Assembly (NCBI RefSeq): GCF_944391105.1
Contig: NZ_CALXSK010000040.1
Location: 1-38,942 of the forward strand
DNA length: 38,942 bases
Origin: an uncultured Victivallis sp.
GTDB lineage: Bacteria; Verrucomicrobiota; Lentisphaeria; Victivallales; Victivallaceae
Direction: 5' to 3'
Both the position numbers and the translations under genes were made by a program. Positions 6,777 through 14,793 of this stretch are shown here, in pieces; position 1 is the stretch's first letter; every line of letters begins with the position of its first letter. Below the pieces are notes generated by a model that was not told where the DNA came from, ran no database searches, and saw nothing but the letters and a program-made list of their open reading frames with translations.

Positions 6777-9108
6777 ATCTGGGCTCCTGATGATAGGCGA
6801 TGCGCCCGTGCTTCATGCTCACGAGCGTGTTGATGAAGCTCTGCCGTACCTTTTCGAGTTCGGCGAGCGTGATGTTCGCATTGATCAGCTGCCGCCCTTC
6901 AAAGCGACCGCGGAAAATCTGATCGACCACCGCTTCGATTTTCGATGCGGAAGGCTTGTCGAGCGAACGGCATGCCGCTTCGCACGCATCCGCGAGGCTG
7001 ATGATCGCCATCTCCTTATCCTGCGGCGGAATCCCGTCGTAACGGAACTGCGACTCAAGCACCGGCGCGCTGTTCGGACTCCGCTTCTGCTCCTCAAGCG
7101 CCTTATTGTAGAAAAACTTCACCAGATCATTGCCGTGATGCTGGCGGATTGCATCGCGCACCGTACGGCACATCCGGTACTGCCGGGCCAGCGCCAGCCC
7201 CTCCTTCACATGATCGCGGATGATGATGCTGCTCATCTGCGGATTCAGATCAAGATGCTGGTTCGCGCTGTCGAGATTGTTCTCGGTAAAATACTGCGGC
7301 ATGGCCAGCTTCCCGATATCGTGAAAGAGCGCTCCAGCCTTCGCCTTGAGCGGATTCGCCCCGATCGCCCGCGCGGCATCCTCCACAAGCGTCGCAACCA
7401 TCAAACTGTGGAAAAACGTCCCGGGGGCCTCCCGTTTCATCCGTTCGAGCAGCGGATGGTTGTAGTCGCACAATACCATCAGCGCCATATTCGTACTGAC
7501 ATTGAAGAAGATCTCGAAAATGAAAATCAGCACCAGAGACAGAATCGCCGTCGCCGCGGCATTCGCCAACGCAATCACCGCCGACTGCCCCAGCAGCAAC
7601 AGAAAATTCTGCGCGTGAAAATTCAAAAGATTCAAATTCAAAATCCAGATCAGCGGAAACACCGACATCAATATCCGGATGAAATAAGCGCGGTAGTTCG
7701 TCGCGGAACGCACCGCCAGCGCCGTCAGCGAACAGATCACCATCCCCTTGATCGCCAGATCGAACGAACGCTCCGGCAGCAGCATCATCGCCGCGATCGA
7801 CGAGATGAAAAATCCCGCGCACAACGCCACCCGATACCCCATCGTCACCGCGAGAAGCACCGAACCGAGCGCCACAGGAATCGCTTCCACGGCCAGCCCG
7901 TTCGACAGCTCCTTGGACTGACTCGCCAGATGGTGGAAGAAGTTAAAACCCGCAAAATTCGCCAGCAGCGACAAAATTACGATAAATCCGAGCAGCATAC
8001 TGCGTTTGTTCACCCGCACCACTTCCGGATGCAGATGGTAGAGATAGAACGCCGCAAAAATCACCAGAATCAGACTCCAGACCGTGTTGTGGATCAACGC
8101 CGCGACCTCCTGATCGATCTTTCTCTGGCTGCGGTCGGCCCGTTCAAACGCCTTGAGCTTTTCACTGATTTCCGGCGTCACCTCCTCGCCGCGCCGTACA
8201 AGCAGATCCCCTTTCGACACCGCAACCATCACCGGCTTGATCGAATCGGCGGCGCGGCGGCGCTCCTCCTGATTGAGCTTCTCATCGGAGATGAGGTTTC
8301 CATCCGGCCCGAGCAGCGTCAAAAACAGTTTTTCAAGTTCCCGGGTGATCGTCTCCCGATTCCCGCCGGTGTAGGAGTCCAGAACATTCGCGGCAAGACG
8401 CTCGGCCACTTCCTGCGGTCCATCCTGATCCGCCACATTTTTCGGAGGCCAGCGCCGCTGCTCCTGGTCGATGACCCGCAAAGTCTGGCTGACACGGAGC
8501 GAATCGCGCGTTTTTCGATTCAGGATCCCGCGCCCGAGGATCCGCCCGAGCAGCATATCAAAATCATTCTTCTTCCCCGGCGTACGCAGAAATTCTCCGA
8601 ACGCGGCCGCCAGCGCCGGATCCATTGAAACGACCAGAGATTCGGCCGGACGGTTGCCGGCAACATACTTTCTTCCCGCATTTTCATCCGTGAGGCGTTT
8701 GCTGATCGCCTCGAAAAAAGTCGTGAAATCGCGACGAATCGCATTGTTGGCCTTCGCATCAATCCGGAAGTAGAACGGAACGTTCGCCATCGCCAGTTCC
8801 GCTTCCTGATTGGTCCCCTCCGCATCCTGATAGGAGAAATCCTGCGTGGCGATGATCGTACGCGGAGCCTGCTGCCCCTCCACAAGATTGAGCACCCCCT
8901 CGCTGTGCTGCCGGGCCGAAATCGTCAGCAGAACCGCAGAGATCGCCCAGATCATCACCAGCATGAAAATTCCCGGCGCGGGCGAACCTTCCAGCGCATC
9001 CGCAAGTTTGTCGATATCGTAATGCCGCCGCGGAGCAACCAGCCCGCGCCGTTGAAGCCGCCGCCGGGCGGAAATCCGAAGCCAGAAATCATGCAGAGAC
9101 CGGAACAT
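6718..9108 (-). CDS. pgpH: PgpH-like 7TM HD-domain phosphohydrolase (c-di-AMP phosphodiesterase family)
   Basis: A 796-residue membrane protein with the PgpH/YqfF layout. It has a cytoplasmic start and one membrane helix (about 44-64). A large extracytoplasmic region with poorly conserved sequence ends near residue 340. A bundle of membrane helices (about 350-520) follows, starting VWSLILVIFAAFYLYHL. The C-terminal HD domain shows FFHSLMVATLVEDAARAIG and the catalytic pair His596-Asp597 in FHDIGKLAMP, then ISLADACEAACRSL. Proteins of this type in Firmicutes hydrolyse c-di-AMP; that activity is assumed here from family and context. Its ATG overlaps the phoH stop codon as TGATG, and ybeY overlaps its end, forming a three-gene unit. 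Confidence 0.9.
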   Translation of the reverse strand: MFRSLHDFWLRISARRRLQRRGLVAPRRHYDIDKLADALEGSPAPGIFMLVMIWAISAVLLTISARQHSEGVLNLVEGQQAPRTIIATQDFSYQDAEGTNQEAELAMANVPFYFRIDAKANNAIRRDFTTFFEAISKRLTDENAGRKYVAGNRPAESLVVSMDPALAAAFGEFLRTPGKKNDFDMLLGRILGRGILNRKTRDSLRVSQTLRVIDQEQRRWPPKNVADQDGPQEVAERLAANVLDSYTGGNRETITRELEKLFLTLLGPDGNLISDEKLNQEERRRAADSIKPVMVAVSKGDLLVRRGEEVTPEISEKLKAFERADRSQRKIDQEVAALIHNTVWSLILVIFAAFYLYHLHPEVVRVNKRSMLLGFIVILSLLANFAGFNFFHHLASQSKELSNGLAVEAIPVALGSVLLAVTMGYRVALCAGFFISSIAAMMLLPERSFDLAIKGMVICSLTALAVRSATNYRAYFIRILMSVFPLIWILNLNLLNFHAQNFLLLLGQSAVIALANAAATAILSLVLIFIFEIFFNVSTNMALMVLCDYNHPLLERMKREAPGTFFHSLMVATLVEDAARAIGANPLKAKAGALFHDIGKLAMPQYFTENNLDSANQHLDLNPQMSSIIIRDHVKEGLALARQYRMCRTVRDAIRQHHGNDLVKFFYNKALEEQKRSPNSAPVLESQFRYDGIPPQDKEMAIISLADACEAACRSLDKPSASKIEAVVDQIFRGRFEGRQLINANITLAELEKVRQSFINTLVSMKHGRIAYHQEPRCDHNELRVANTPPAASAEK

Positions 9109-10079
9109 CAGCGACTACCCTCCGGTTCCCCCGCATTGTAGGCGAGAATAATCTTCTCCAGCAGCGCATGCCGCACCACATCTCCCGTATCGAAAAAGAC
9201 GAAGCCGATCTCCGGCACACGCTGAAGCGTGTCAATCGCATGGCGCAGCCCCGAACGTTCGCGTCCGGTCAGATCCGACTGCGACGGATCCCCCGTGATC
9301 ACGCAACGCGAACCGACCCCCATCCGGGTCAGAAACATCAGCATCTGATCAACGGTCGTATTCTGCGCTTCATCGAGGATGATGAACGCATTGTTCAACG
9401 TCCGGCCGCGCATGAACGCCAGCGGCGCAACCTCGATCACGCCGCGTTCAATCAACCCGGATACCTCGTCAAAACTCATCATGTCGTACAACGCATCGTA
9501 AAGCGGACGCAGATACGGCATGATCTTCTCCTCGAGGCTGCCGGGCAGAAATCCGAGGTTTTCCCCCGACTCGCGGGCGGGCCGGGTCAACACGATCCGG
9601 GTCACATTCCCTTTCAGAAACTCGGAAACCGCCAGCGCCATCGCCAGATAGGTCTTGCCGGTTCCGGCCGGCCCGATCCCGAACACCACGTCTCGGCTGC
9701 GGATCGCGCGCACATACTCGAGCTGACGGCGGGAACGGGGCATGACCTCGCGCTTTTTCGGGCTCACATCGATCCTCTCCTTCAGGAGTTCACGGATGTC
9801 TCCCTCGCGGCGATCCCGGAACGAACGGCACAGAAATTCGAAATCCCGCGCATCGAGCTGCTTCCCGCGAAGCTGATAAAAGCCGGCAAGCTCCGCCAGA
9901 AACGACTCCATGCGGCCGACCGCCTCCTCATCCCCTTCGATCTGCACCCAGTTCTCGCGCGCGACCAGCCGAACGCCGAACTGTTTTTCCAGCATTCGGA
10001 GTCCTCGAACCTCGTCACCCGCACAGGCGGTGTGCCACGAAAGTCCCTTGTCGAAATAGTATCTGCTCTCCAATTCCAC
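9108..10079 (-). CDS. phoH: PhoH-family ATPase
   Basis: A 323-residue PhoH/YbeZ-type P-loop ATPase linked to RNA metabolism. Walker A is GIGPAGTGKT (134-143) and Walker B FIILDEAQN (232-240). The family motifs TRPARESGENLGFLPGS and CVITGDPSQSDL are both present. The N-terminal 110 residues precede the ATPase as usual and may bind RNA. The start is uncertain: GTG at 10079 has AGGG very close by, and a TTG two codons later has better spacing. The stop overlaps the pgpH ATG by one base (TGATG), so translation is coupled. An intrinsic terminator just upstream separates this gene from the LysM gene, yet no clear promoter is seen in the 44 bp left between them. Confidence 0.93.
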   Translation of the reverse strand: MELESRYYFDKGLSWHTACAGDEVRGLRMLEKQFGVRLVARENWVQIEGDEEAVGRMESFLAELAGFYQLRGKQLDARDFEFLCRSFRDRREGDIRELLKERIDVSPKKREVMPRSRRQLEYVRAIRSRDVVFGIGPAGTGKTYLAMALAVSEFLKGNVTRIVLTRPARESGENLGFLPGSLEEKIMPYLRPLYDALYDMMSFDEVSGLIERGVIEVAPLAFMRGRTLNNAFIILDEAQNTTVDQMLMFLTRMGVGSRCVITGDPSQSDLTGRERSGLRHAIDTLQRVPEIGFVFFDTGDVVRHALLEKIILAYNAGEPEGSR

Positions 10080-10122
10080 TCACCCTGCATCGATCACGAA
10101 AAAGATCCGGGAGAAAAATCGC

Positions 10123-10158
10123 AAAACGCGGCCGGGGATATCCTCTCCCGAGCCGCGT
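10123..10158 (-). terminator. intrinsic terminator after the LysM lipoprotein gene
   Basis: On the minus strand a perfect 7-bp stem (ACGCGGC at 10158-10152 with GCCGCGT at 10132-10126), extended inside by CGGG/CCCG, runs into TTTT and, a little later, TTTTT. It should end transcripts from the LysM gene before phoH. Confidence 0.65.
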
Positions 10159-10183
10159 CCGACGAATCCTCGCCCCCTTCCGG

Positions 10184-10798
10184 TTACGGCTGCGGAATCC
10201 GGATCTTCGCTCCGAGCGGCAGCTTGTTCGGATTCGGGATCACATCCTTGTTCGCCTCGTAAATCCGCCCGAACAGCTGTCCGTTCTTGTAAAACTTCTT
10301 CGCAATGCCCGAAAGCGTATCGCCCGGCCGGACCACATACAGCGTATACTTCTGCTCCACCGGAGCGTCCTTCGCAGGCTCCGCCGCAGACACCTTCTCA
10401 TCCGGAGCGGATTTCCCGCTGACGGCCGCCGGCAGCTCCCCGTCCTCCGGTTCGAGCACGATACCGTCCTCCTCCGTTTCGACCGGATCTTCCGCCGCGG
10501 CCTCAGGCAGGGTCTGCACCTCGGTTACATCTTTGTCGAGAACAATTTCATCCTCGGCCGCCACCAGTTCCCCCGCTTCTCCGCCGGGCTGCTGCTCGCC
10601 GTTCGGAAGTGTCGTATACTTGTCCTGCATCGCCTGTGCCGCCGTGCGCGGCGGCCGGAACGAAGGATAACTTCCGCTGACATAAGAGTACCACTGAAGT
10701 TCGGCGTCCCCCATCCCGGTCTCCGCCAGCTGCGGCTGACAGCCGGCCGCCAGAGCGAGAAGAACCGCACCACCCATACCGATAGAAAGAGCCTTCAT
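10184..10798 (-). CDS. LysM-domain lipoprotein
   Basis: A 204-residue protein. Of two adjacent ATGs, the one at 10798 lies 7 nt after GGAGG and is preferred. A lipoprotein signal ends in LALAAGC, so the mature protein is probably lipid-anchored. The middle (about 50-150) is a low-complexity acidic linker rich in Glu, Asp and Ala. The C-terminal 50 residues form one LysM domain (YVVRPGDTLSGIAKKFYKN to IPNPNKLPLGAKIRIPQP), which binds peptidoglycan. It is probably a cell-envelope anchor or spacer protein without catalytic activity. It forms its own transcription unit with a promoter at 10915-10942 and a terminator at 10123-10158. Confidence 0.85.
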   Translation of the reverse strand: MKALSIGMGGAVLLALAAGCQPQLAETGMGDAELQWYSYVSGSYPSFRPPRTAAQAMQDKYTTLPNGEQQPGGEAGELVAAEDEIVLDKDVTEVQTLPEAAAEDPVETEEDGIVLEPEDGELPAAVSGKSAPDEKVSAAEPAKDAPVEQKYTLYVVRPGDTLSGIAKKFYKNGQLFGRIYEANKDVIPNPNKLPLGAKIRIPQP

Positions 10799-10836
10799 CA
10801 TTTCGCCTCCCGTACCAAACAAATGATTCCCAAACA

Positions 10837-10893
10837 CTATGATCCGGCAACCGCCTCTTCACAATCCGCGGAACCCCCGGATAAAAACGCCAT
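10837..10893 (-). CDS. possible 18-codon leader ORF before the LysM gene
   Basis: An ATG at 10893 stands 8 nt after GGAGG inside the predicted leader of the LysM transcript and opens an 18-residue frame (MAFLSGGSADCEEAVAGS) that ends 36 nt before the LysM gene's own ribosome site. The good start context is the only support, so it may be chance. Confidence 0.2.
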   Translation of the reverse strand: MAFLSGGSADCEEAVAGS

Positions 10894-10914
10894 CCGGCAA
10901 ACCTCCGCCGCTTA

Positions 10915-10942
10915 AATATATCCCGTTTTTCCACAAAAACAA
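10915..10942 (-). promoter_or_regulatory. probable promoter of the LysM lipoprotein gene
   Basis: On the minus strand: TTGTTT (10942-10937), 16 bp, TATATT (10920-10915). The predicted leader of about 110 nt contains the small ORF at 10837-10893. Confidence 0.5.
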
Positions 10943-10960
10943 CCTGCCGGAACAGCTTTC

Positions 10961-11000
10961 CTGCAAAAAAGCACAAAAGCCGCCCCGCCGAAACCGGCGG
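10961..11000 (-). terminator. intrinsic terminator of the fab cluster
   Basis: Beyond the fabF stop the minus strand carries CCGCCG and CGGCGG (11000-10995 with 10990-10985) around a 4-nt loop. It is followed by TTTT and then TTTTTT within 20 nt. Confidence 0.65.
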
Positions 11001-11025
11001 AACGGCCATGTCAACCGGATTCCGG

Positions 11026-12282
11026 TTATTCGAATTTGCGGAAAATCAACACTCCGTTGTGCCCGCCGAACCCGAGGTTCTGGTTCACGGCGACTTTCAC
11101 TTCGCGCTCCTTCGACTGATTCGGCGTGATATCCAGATCGCAGGCCGGATCCGGCGTCTCGTAGTTGATCGTCGGAGGAATGATCCCCGTTTCGATCGCC
11201 TTCACGCAGACGATCGACTCAAGTCCGCCGGCCGCGCCGAGCGCGTGCCCGGTCGCACCCTTCGTACTGCTGACCGCGACCTTCCCGGCATAATCCTTCA
11301 GCACCGACTTGATCGCCATCGTCTCGAACTTGTCGTTCAACTGAGTGCTTGTACCGTGCGCGTTGATGTAATCAATATCCTCCGGATTGAGTTTCGCGTG
11401 ACGCAGCGCCATCTTCAGCGCCCGCGCCATGCCGTCGCCCTCCGGATGCGGAGCGGTCACATGATGCGCATCCCCGGTCGCACCGTACCCGACCAGTTCG
11501 GCCAGAATCTTTGCGCCGCGCTTCTTCGCATGCTCGTACTCTTCGAGAATCATCACACCCGCGCCTTCGCTCATCACGAAACCGTCCCGGTTGAGATCAA
11601 ACGGCCGGCTCGAATGCTGCGGATCGTCGTTGCGCGTACTCAACGCCTTCAGGGCACAGAACCCGGCCACACCGAGCGGAACGATCGTCGCCTCGGCGCC
11701 GCCGCAGATCATGATATCCGCATCATCGCGCTTGATCGTCCAGTACGACTCCCCGATCGAATGCGTTCCGGTCGCACATGCCGTCACAAGCCCGAGATTC
11801 GGACCGCCCGCCCCGTACCGGATCGAAATGTTCCCCGAGGCGAGATCCCCGATCATCATCGGAATCAGAAACGGCGAAATCCGCCCCGGCCCGCGCTCCA
11901 GCAGAACCCGGTCCTGCTCGCTCATCGTGTAAAGACCGCCGATTCCGCTCGAAACGATCACACCGACGCGATTCGGATCAACCACTTCGCCGCCGCGTAA
12001 ATCCTGCGGCAGACCGGCGGTTGCCATCGCCTCATCCGCGGCGGCGATCGCATACTGGCAGAAGAGATCGAGCCGTTTCGCGTCCTTCGGGCTCATATAG
12101 CCGCTGAAGTCAAACCCCTTCACCTCTCCCGCGATCCGTGTCCGGTATTCCGAAGCGTCGAACCGGGTAATTTCCCCAATCCCGCAACGGCCGCTGATCA
12201 GAGCGTCCCAGAAATCCGGAACGTTGTTGCCGACGCAGGAAATCACGCCGTACCCGGTCACCACAACACGTCTGTCGTTCAT
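11026..12282 (-). CDS. fabF: 3-oxoacyl-[acyl-carrier-protein] synthase II
   Basis: A 418-residue beta-ketoacyl-ACP synthase that condenses malonyl-ACP with acyl-ACP in fatty-acid elongation. The catalytic triad is visible: Cys169 in VTACATGTHS, His309 in NAHGTSTQLND and His346 in KGATGHALGAAGG. The length is normal and the protein ends in the usual NLGFGGHNGVLIFRKF. The ATG follows AAGGAG and AAGGACGAT. The gene is last in fabD-fabG-acpP-fabF and is followed by a strong terminator. A 174-bp gap containing a small hairpin separates it from acpP. The cluster lacks plsX and fabH. Confidence 0.96.
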   Translation of the reverse strand: MNDRRVVVTGYGVISCVGNNVPDFWDALISGRCGIGEITRFDASEYRTRIAGEVKGFDFSGYMSPKDAKRLDLFCQYAIAAADEAMATAGLPQDLRGGEVVDPNRVGVIVSSGIGGLYTMSEQDRVLLERGPGRISPFLIPMMIGDLASGNISIRYGAGGPNLGLVTACATGTHSIGESYWTIKRDDADIMICGGAEATIVPLGVAGFCALKALSTRNDDPQHSSRPFDLNRDGFVMSEGAGVMILEEYEHAKKRGAKILAELVGYGATGDAHHVTAPHPEGDGMARALKMALRHAKLNPEDIDYINAHGTSTQLNDKFETMAIKSVLKDYAGKVAVSSTKGATGHALGAAGGLESIVCVKAIETGIIPPTINYETPDPACDLDITPNQSKEREVKVAVNQNLGFGGHNGVLIFRKFE

Positions 12283-12386
12283 ATCGTCCTTGTCACTCCT
12301 TCTCTACCGCGGAACCTGCCGCCGGATGTTCTTAACAGAAAACAGGACCACCTTGCGTATTGATTACGAAAAGTGGCCCGTTCCTC

Positions 12387-12401
12387 CGGTGCTTTGCACC
12401 G
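12387..12401. repeat. small perfect hairpin between acpP and fabF
   Basis: CGGTGC and GCACCG separated by three bases, in the 174-bp intergenic stretch. With no T-run it is not a terminator; it may protect or set the level of the acpP message relative to fabF. Confidence 0.4.
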
Positions 12402-12456
12402 TTGTCATGCGCACAGCCAGGCCTTTCCAGCGCAGGAACCGTGCGGGCAAAGAGGA

Positions 12457-12696
12457 TTACTCCTGGCTCTTGCTCTCGACGTACTTGATCGCATCGCCGA
12501 CGCTGGTCAGCTTCTCGGCATCCTCGTCCGGAATCTCCGAGCCGAATTCCTCTTCGAGAGCCATCACGAGCTCGACCTGGTCGAGAGAATCGGCGCCGAG
12601 ATCCTCGATGAACTTCGCCTCCGGCGTCACCTGATCCTCGGAAACACCGAGCTGTTCGACGACGATTTTCTTCACTTTGTCAGCAACAGAAGACAT
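12457..12696 (-). CDS. acpP: acyl carrier protein
   Basis: A 79-residue acidic carrier protein. Ser37 in the [10 protein letters not shown] motif takes the 4'-phosphopantetheine arm. The ATG at 12696 is chosen because AGGGG lies 7 nt upstream; a TTG two codons earlier is poorer. It holds acyl chains for FabD, FabG and FabF, which surround it. A strong internal promoter (12778-12806) sits in front of it, which fits the need for much more ACP than enzyme. The leader just before the ATG (GGGATTGAAA) is identical to that of fabG, so the two start regions share ancestry or selection. Confidence 0.97.
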   Translation of the reverse strand: MSSVADKVKKIVVEQLGVSEDQVTPEAKFIEDLGADSLDQVELVMALEEEFGSEIPDEDAEKLTSVGDAIKYVESKSQE

Positions 12697-12777
12697 TTTC
12701 AATCCCCTTTTTCTTTGGTTATTTTCTGAAAGCCAATGCCGTTCATTTCTTTTATTATTTCAGCATACCATGATTTT

Positions 12778-12806
12778 AATATGCCTCAACGCACGGCAAA
12801 AGTCAA
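12778..12806 (-). promoter_or_regulatory. internal promoter for acpP
   Basis: On the minus strand: TTGACT (12806-12801), 17 bp, CATATT (12783-12778). The A/T-rich leader of about 75 nt runs to the acpP ATG. It lies just downstream of a long stem-loop after fabG. Confidence 0.6.
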
Positions 12807-12828
12807 ACCGTTTTCTCGAAATATTTCA

Positions 12829-12878
12829 GATTTTTTATGCCGCGCCGCCCGGTGCGGGGCGGCGGAGCTCAAAAAATC
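12829..12878. repeat. long stem-loop at the fabG 3' end
   Basis: The inner perfect stem is CGCCGCCC (12843-12850) with GGGCGGCG (12857-12864) around a 6-nt loop. The outer arms GATTTTTT (12829-12836) and AAAAAATC (12871-12878) also pair, with a symmetric 6x6 internal loop between. It begins inside the fabG stop codon. No T-run follows the hairpin in either direction, so it may be a processing or stability element rather than a simple terminator. Confidence 0.5.
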
Positions 12879-13629
12879 ACATCAGCATTCCGCCGTCGAC
12901 ATTGATGACCTGACCGGTCACATAATCCGAATCCGGCGAGCAGAGGAAGTAGACCACGTTCGCCACATCCTCCGGACGACCGCCGCGCTTCGCGGGGATC
13001 ACCGTCAGAAACGCATCGCGCGCCTCCTGCGGCAGCTTCTCGGTCATCGCGGTCTCGATAAAGCCCGGCGCAACCGCGTTCGCCTGGATGTTCCGGGTCG
13101 CAAACTCCTTGGCGGTCGTCTTCGCCAGCGCGATCACACCCGCCTTCGATGCGGCATAGTTCGCCTGCCCGATGTTCCCCATCCGGCCGACCACGGAAGC
13201 GATGTTCACGATCTTGCCCGCACGCTGCTTCATCATCGGACGAACCGCCGCCTTCGTGAAGTTGAACGTGCCTTTCAGATTTACCGCGATGACCGCGTCC
13301 CACATCTCCTCGGTCATCTTCAGCATCAGCGTATCCTTCGTGATACCCGCGTTGTTGACCAGAATGTCGAGGCGGCCGAAATCCTTCACCACGGCCGCAA
13401 CCGTGTTTTCCGCATCCTCAAACTTCGCGACGTTCGCAGCATAGGCACGCGCATCCACGCCCTGCGCCTTGAATTCGTCCGCCGTCGCCTGCGCCACGTC
13501 GAGCATGATATCCACGATCGCCAGACGCGCGCCTTCCGCCGCCAGACGTGCCGAAATCGCCTTGCCGATGCCGCGCGCTCCGCCGGTAACCAGGGCGACC
13601 TTGCCCTCCAAACGCTTTTCACAACTCAT
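12877..13629 (-). CDS. fabG: 3-oxoacyl-[acyl-carrier-protein] reductase
   Basis: A 250-residue classical short-chain dehydrogenase that reduces 3-oxoacyl-ACP with NADPH. The cofactor motif is TGGARGIG (15-22), with NNAG at 92-95. The catalytic residues are Ser145, Tyr158 and Lys162 in IASVVGRMGNIGQANYAASKAG. The end VTGQVINVDGGMLM is typical of FabG. The ATG at 13629 is chosen over a TTG two codons upstream because of AAAGGGATTGAAA. It lies 46 bp after fabD and before acpP. Confidence 0.95.
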   Translation of the reverse strand: MSCEKRLEGKVALVTGGARGIGKAISARLAAEGARLAIVDIMLDVAQATADEFKAQGVDARAYAANVAKFEDAENTVAAVVKDFGRLDILVNNAGITKDTLMLKMTEEMWDAVIAVNLKGTFNFTKAAVRPMMKQRAGKIVNIASVVGRMGNIGQANYAASKAGVIALAKTTAKEFATRNIQANAVAPGFIETAMTEKLPQEARDAFLTVIPAKRGGRPEDVANVVYFLCSPDSDYVTGQVINVDGGMLM

Positions 13630-13675
13630 TTTCAATCCCTTTCCCTTCTGGATTTATATGGACTATTCCCTGCAA

Positions 13676-14590
13676 CTAAAACGCGAGCGACTCAAGCGAC
13701 GCAGCGCTGTTCACATTGAAATACGGCACCTCCGGCAGCGTCCGGCGCAGCAGCCCGGTCAACACATTGCCGGGACCGAATTCGATCATCGTATCCCCGC
13801 CCGCCGCGACCATCGCGCGCACGCACTCCTCCCAGCGCACGGAACCGGCCACCTGGGAGGCGAGATTCGCCTTGAGCTCCTCCACGCTCCCGGCCACGGC
13901 CGCAGTGAAATTGTGATAGACCGGCGTTGTCGGAAGCGTCATCGCCGACGCCTCCAGCACCGGCTTGAGCGCTTCGCCCGCCGGAGCCATGAGCCGTGAA
14001 TGAAAGGCTCCGGCCACATTCAGCACCACGACCTTGCGCATGCCGCGGTTCTTAAGCTCCTCGACCGCCTTCGCGAGTTTCTCCTTCTCGCCGGAGATCA
14101 CGATCTGGCCGGGACTGTTGTAGTTCGCAACGTCGATGCCGCACGCCGCACACACTTCGCGGATCACGTCAGGATCCCCCGAAAGCACCGACGCCATCCC
14201 GCCGGAGGTCGAACGACAGGCGCGGTCCATAAGTTCCGCCCGCTGCGCGAGCAGCCGCAGCCCCGAGGCGAAATCAAACGCCCCGCCGGCATACAGCGCT
14301 CCGTACTCACCGAGGCTCAACCCCGCACAGGCGACCGGCTTCACCTCCGGGAAACGACTCCGGAACGCGTCCAGCGCCGCACAGCTCATCGTGTAGATCG
14401 CCGGCTGGCAGTAGCGGCTCTCGGTCAGTTTCTCTGCCGGGCCTTCAAACACGATCGAACTCTGGTCGTAACCGAGCACAGCGTCCGCCTCGTCAAAACG
14501 GGCTTTCGCCGCCGGAAACGCCTCCACCAGATCCCGACCCATGCCGATGGCCTGCGCCCCCTGCCCCGAAAATACGAAAAACGGCTTCAT
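13676..14590 (-). CDS. fabD: malonyl-CoA:ACP transacylase
   Basis: A 304-residue acyltransferase that moves malonyl groups from CoA to ACP. It begins with the family pattern FFVFSGQGAQAIGMG. The nucleophile is Ser92 in GLSLGEYGAL, and the partner His is in AGAFHSRLMAPA near residue 205. A Gln in CQPAIYT and an Arg in LLAQRAELM are the usual active-site helpers. It is the first gene of the leftward fab cluster, with AAGGAA before the ATG and a recognisable promoter upstream. It diverges from rex. Confidence 0.96.
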   Translation of the reverse strand: MKPFFVFSGQGAQAIGMGRDLVEAFPAAKARFDEADAVLGYDQSSIVFEGPAEKLTESRYCQPAIYTMSCAALDAFRSRFPEVKPVACAGLSLGEYGALYAGGAFDFASGLRLLAQRAELMDRACRSTSGGMASVLSGDPDVIREVCAACGIDVANYNSPGQIVISGEKEKLAKAVEELKNRGMRKVVVLNVAGAFHSRLMAPAGEALKPVLEASAMTLPTTPVYHNFTAAVAGSVEELKANLASQVAGSVRWEECVRAMVAAGGDTMIEFGPGNVLTGLLRRTLPEVPYFNVNSAASLESLAF

Positions 14591-14643
14591 TGATGTTCCT
14601 TCTTCCTGTTTGCCTTGTTCATGCGGGCGTAATTCTTTGTGTT

Positions 14644-14672
14644 AATCTATCACCGCGGAAGCCGTTTTTCAA
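14644..14672 (-). promoter_or_regulatory. promoter of the fab cluster
   Basis: On the minus strand: TTGAAA (14672-14667), 17 bp, TAGATT (14649-14644). Predicted start near 14637, with a leader of about 47 nt to fabD. Confidence 0.55.
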
Positions 14673-14737
14673 GTTTTCCCGGAAAATCCCGGCGAAATCC
14701 CCGCTCCGGCGCGGCAAAAAATCCCTCTTTTGCCGGC

Positions 14738-14768
14738 GGAACGGCTTGACATTCCCGCCGGAACGGCT
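14738..14768. repeat. direct repeat across the rex promoter
   Basis: GGAACGGCT occurs at 14738-14746 and again at 14760-14768, 22 bp apart (two helical turns), flanking the -35 box of rex. An overlapping inverted pair, CCGGCGG (14733-14739) and CCGCCGG (14755-14761), lies in the same place. It does not match the TTGTGAA-type Rex site known from other phyla, so it is only a candidate operator. Confidence 0.45.
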
Positions 14769-14773
14769 ACTTT
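14746..14773 (+). promoter_or_regulatory. promoter of the rex-hydrogenase operon
   Basis: TTGACA (14746-14751), 16 bp, TACTTT (14768-14773). The predicted leader is very short, about 15 nt. CGGAG lies six bases before the rex ATG. Confidence 0.55.
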
Positions 14774-14793
14774 ACTCTAGAACGGAGAACGAC

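Noticed and set aside
6769..8628. A 619-codon rightward open frame opposite pgpH
   Set aside because: Extreme Arg/His/Gln bias and no recognisable fold; the minus strand encodes an unmistakable PgpH.
14701..14793. A classical Rex box upstream of rex
   Set aside because: No TTGTGAA-N4-TTCACAA-like palindrome is present; only the GGAACGGCT direct repeat is found.
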